Assembly: GCA_013152045.1 (NCBI GenBank)
Contig: JAADGZ010000222.1
Coordinates: 1-6,422, forward strand
Source: Gammaproteobacteria bacterium
Lineage (GTDB): Bacteria; Pseudomonadota; Gammaproteobacteria; UBA6429; Thiohalophilaceae
Length of the DNA: 6,422 bases
Direction of reading: 5' to 3'
The translations under genes and the position numbers were made by a program. A model generated the notes under the pieces. That model was not told the origin of the DNA. It saw nothing but the letters and a program-made list of their open reading frames with translations, and did not search any database. Positions 4,550 to 6,422 of this stretch are shown piece by piece (position 1 is the stretch's first letter; every line of letters begins with the position of its first letter).

Positions 4550-6412
4550 ATGGGAAATTTGAATCGATCTTGCATACGCAACATTTTTTATATGCTCAGC
4601 ATACTTCTGATGGTTGCCTGTGGTGGTGGCGGCAGTGGTGGTGGCAACAGCGCACCGGCGACCGTAGCCAGCCCGGCACTGACATTCACCGCAGTGAAAA
4701 CGTTTCGCTTTAGCTGGACAGATATTACAGGGGCAACACATTACAAATTGCTGGAAAACCCGGATGGTATTTCAGGATTTTCTCAGACAGGCAGTGATAT
4801 AGCTCAGGGTGCGCAAAGCATCGACCATATTGTGCCTCTCTACGCTCGCCTCAATGCCCGGTACATATTGCAAACCTGCGATGCATCAGGCTGTATTGAT
4901 TCAGCCACTGTATCAGTAGCTGGCACTCTGGTGGACAGCATCGGCTATTTCAAGGCCAGCAATACCGGGACGGGTGACCAGTTTGGCGGTTCCGTCAGCC
5001 TGAGCGCAGACGGTAATACATTGGCGGTAGGCGCTGCTCTTGAGGACAGCGGCACGACTGGCATCATCAGCAATAACCAGCTAGCCCCTCTCAATCCGCC
5101 AGCGGTTGATTCCGGCGCGGTGTATGTATTCATCCGCAGTGGATCTGACTGGGATCAGCAGGCTTATGTCAAGGCCAGCAATACCGGGGCGGGTGACCAG
5201 TTCGGCATTAGCGTCAGCCTGAGCGAAGACGGTAATACACTGGCAGTGGGAGCGAATCTTGAGGACGGTCAACACCACGTTGGGGTGCTGCACGATTCGA
5301 GTACGATTCCTGCTGATGATGGAACAGGAAATGCTTTCGGGGCAGTGTATGTATTTACACGTACCAATAGCGCATGGAGTCAACAGGTTTATGTCAAACC
5401 CACTGTAACTCGCATTGCTGCTGGAGCTGGAGATCAATTCGGTTTTTCCGTCAGCCTGAGTGCAGACGGTAATATTTTGGCTGTCGGAGCTCCTTTTGAA
5501 GACAGCGATACTTCCGGCGTCGCCATTGGCCATGGCAATAACGATGCTACAGATGCCGGTACTGTCTATGTGTTCGAACGCCTTGGTTCACGGTGGCTCC
5601 AGGAGCAGCGTGCTCAGTTCAAAGCCAGCAACACCCAGGACAATGATCATTTCGGTGCAGCTATCAGCCTGAGTGCAGACGGTAACACGCTGGCGGTAGG
5701 TGCTCGTGATGAAGACAGCAATGCCATGGGAGTTGATGGAGATGATAGCAATAACACAGCAGCTAACGCCGGCGCAGTTTATGTATTCGGTAATGTGCGT
5801 TCCGGGCCTGTCCAGCAAGCTTATATCAAGGCCGGCAATACTGGCAGCGATGACCAGTTTGGCGTTACCGTCAGCTTGAGTGCAGACGGCAATACGCTGG
5901 CGGTGGGAGCAAATAGTGAGGATGGAAAAACCACGGGGGTGTTATCCGGCTCACCTGCACTTGCTGCAGATGATGGAACAGCCAATACTTCCGGGGCAGT
6001 CTATGTGTTCAGTCGTAGCGGTACGGACTGGAGTCAACAGGCTTATGTTAAAGCCAGCAATACCGAAACGAATGACCGCTTCGGTTTTTCCGTCAGCCTG
6101 AGTGCGGATGGCAACATTCTGGCAATAGGGGCTTTATTTGAAGGCAGCACCGCCATCGGTATCGGTGGCAATGAAAGCAATAATGACTTGCTGAATGCCG
6201 GGGCGGTCTATCTGTATCATCGCAATAGTGTTGACTGGAGCCAACAGGCCTATATCAAAGCCAGCAATACCGGAGCCGAAGATCAATTCAGTCGCAGCGT
6301 CAGCCTGAGTGCAGATGGCAATACGTTGGCCGTAGGTGCTCGCAATGAAACCAGTACTACTATTGGTATCATTGGCGAAAACAGCAATGCTGGCGCAGTG
6401 TATATGTATTGA
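4550..6412 (+). CDS. FG-GAP seven-bladed beta-propeller lipoprotein with FN3-like domain
   Basis: 620-aa predicted envelope lipoprotein. The signal peptide ends at MVAC with lipidated C24, followed by a Gly/Ser linker to about 35. Residues about 42-125 look like a fibronectin type III-like domain (FSWTDITGATHYKLLENPDG ... YILQTCDASGCIDSATVSV), with a likely disulfide C110-C115. Seven FG-GAP repeats follow, starting near 133, 206, 281, 356, 425, 499 and 568, each with GDQFG-like, SVSLSADGNTLAVGA and AGAVYVF segments. Seven is the number needed for an integrin-alpha-like propeller, and the protein ends exactly at the last repeat (GAVYMY), so it appears complete. Repeat 7 is diverged (DQFSRS, and NETS in place of EDS). 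AAGGA (4536-4540), nine bases before the ATG, supports the start. A role in adhesion or ligand binding is inferred from the fold. Its signal peptide resembles that of the 2128 lipoprotein. Confidence 0.92.
   Translation: MGNLNRSCIRNIFYMLSILLMVACGGGGSGGGNSAPATVASPALTFTAVKTFRFSWTDITGATHYKLLENPDGISGFSQTGSDIAQGAQSIDHIVPLYARLNARYILQTCDASGCIDSATVSVAGTLVDSIGYFKASNTGTGDQFGGSVSLSADGNTLAVGAALEDSGTTGIISNNQLAPLNPPAVDSGAVYVFIRSGSDWDQQAYVKASNTGAGDQFGISVSLSEDGNTLAVGANLEDGQHHVGVLHDSSTIPADDGTGNAFGAVYVFTRTNSAWSQQVYVKPTVTRIAAGAGDQFGFSVSLSADGNILAVGAPFEDSDTSGVAIGHGNNDATDAGTVYVFERLGSRWLQEQRAQFKASNTQDNDHFGAAISLSADGNTLAVGARDEDSNAMGVDGDDSNNTAANAGAVYVFGNVRSGPVQQAYIKAGNTGSDDQFGVTVSLSADGNTLAVGANSEDGKTTGVLSGSPALAADDGTANTSGAVYVFSRSGTDWSQQAYVKASNTETNDRFGFSVSLSADGNILAIGALFEGSTAIGIGGNESNNDLLNAGAVYLYHRNSVDWSQQAYIKASNTGAEDQFSRSVSLSADGNTLAVGARNETSTTIGIIGENSNAGAVYMY
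4946..6409 (+). repeat. Seven degenerate FG-GAP coding repeats
   Basis: Units of about 160-225 bases begin at roughly 4946, 5165, 5390, 5615, 5822, 6044 and 6251. Each has a conserved core reading like GTCAGCCTGAGTGCAGACGG, while the loops between cores vary in length and sequence. They are older and more diverged than the 147-bp units in the neighbouring gene. Confidence 0.85.
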
Positions 6413-6422
6413 AGTGTTAGTG

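Overview
The window looks like a chromosomal segment of a Gram-negative bacterium, most likely a marine-type gammaproteobacterium. The grounds are three lipobox signal peptides followed by Gly/Ser linkers, a UhpB/NarX-type histidine kinase paired with a NarL/FixJ regulator, and PD40 and FG-GAP repeat proteins of a style common in that group. This placement is inference from protein style; no rRNA or marker gene is present.

Layout. Bases 2-769 hold the 3' part of a sensor histidine kinase gene (5' end outside the window). It is followed by its response regulator (821-1468), with a perfect 8-bp hairpin in the junction. Bases 1469-2127 have no convincing gene: they hold several small palindromes, a perfect orphan Shine-Dalgarno and a possible minus-strand small membrane protein. 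From 2128 on come three predicted lipoprotein genes, all on the plus strand: an unrecognised six-cysteine lipoprotein (2128-2844), a DUF7151-like/PD40 beta-propeller lipoprotein broken by a 10-bp deletion (2959-4256), and an intact FN3-like plus seven-repeat FG-GAP beta-propeller lipoprotein (4550-6412).

The most unusual structure is a 115-bp direct repeat (2812-2926 and 4416-4530, 107/115 identical, no gaps, constant offset 1604). It starts inside the last codons of the first lipoprotein gene and runs through the spacer. The two copies flank the visibly GC-richer propeller gene. The first and third lipoproteins, on either side of this segment, have signal peptides that align without gaps to the lipid-modified Cys24, although their mature domains are unrelated. 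The locus therefore reads as a lipoprotein array in which a 1.6-kb unit carrying one lipoprotein gene was inserted, or from which it could be removed, by recombination at the repeat.

How the genes might work together: the kinase/regulator pair may control the adjacent lipoprotein array, whose products would be envelope-anchored binding or adhesion proteins. This rests on adjacency alone; no regulator binding site was identified.
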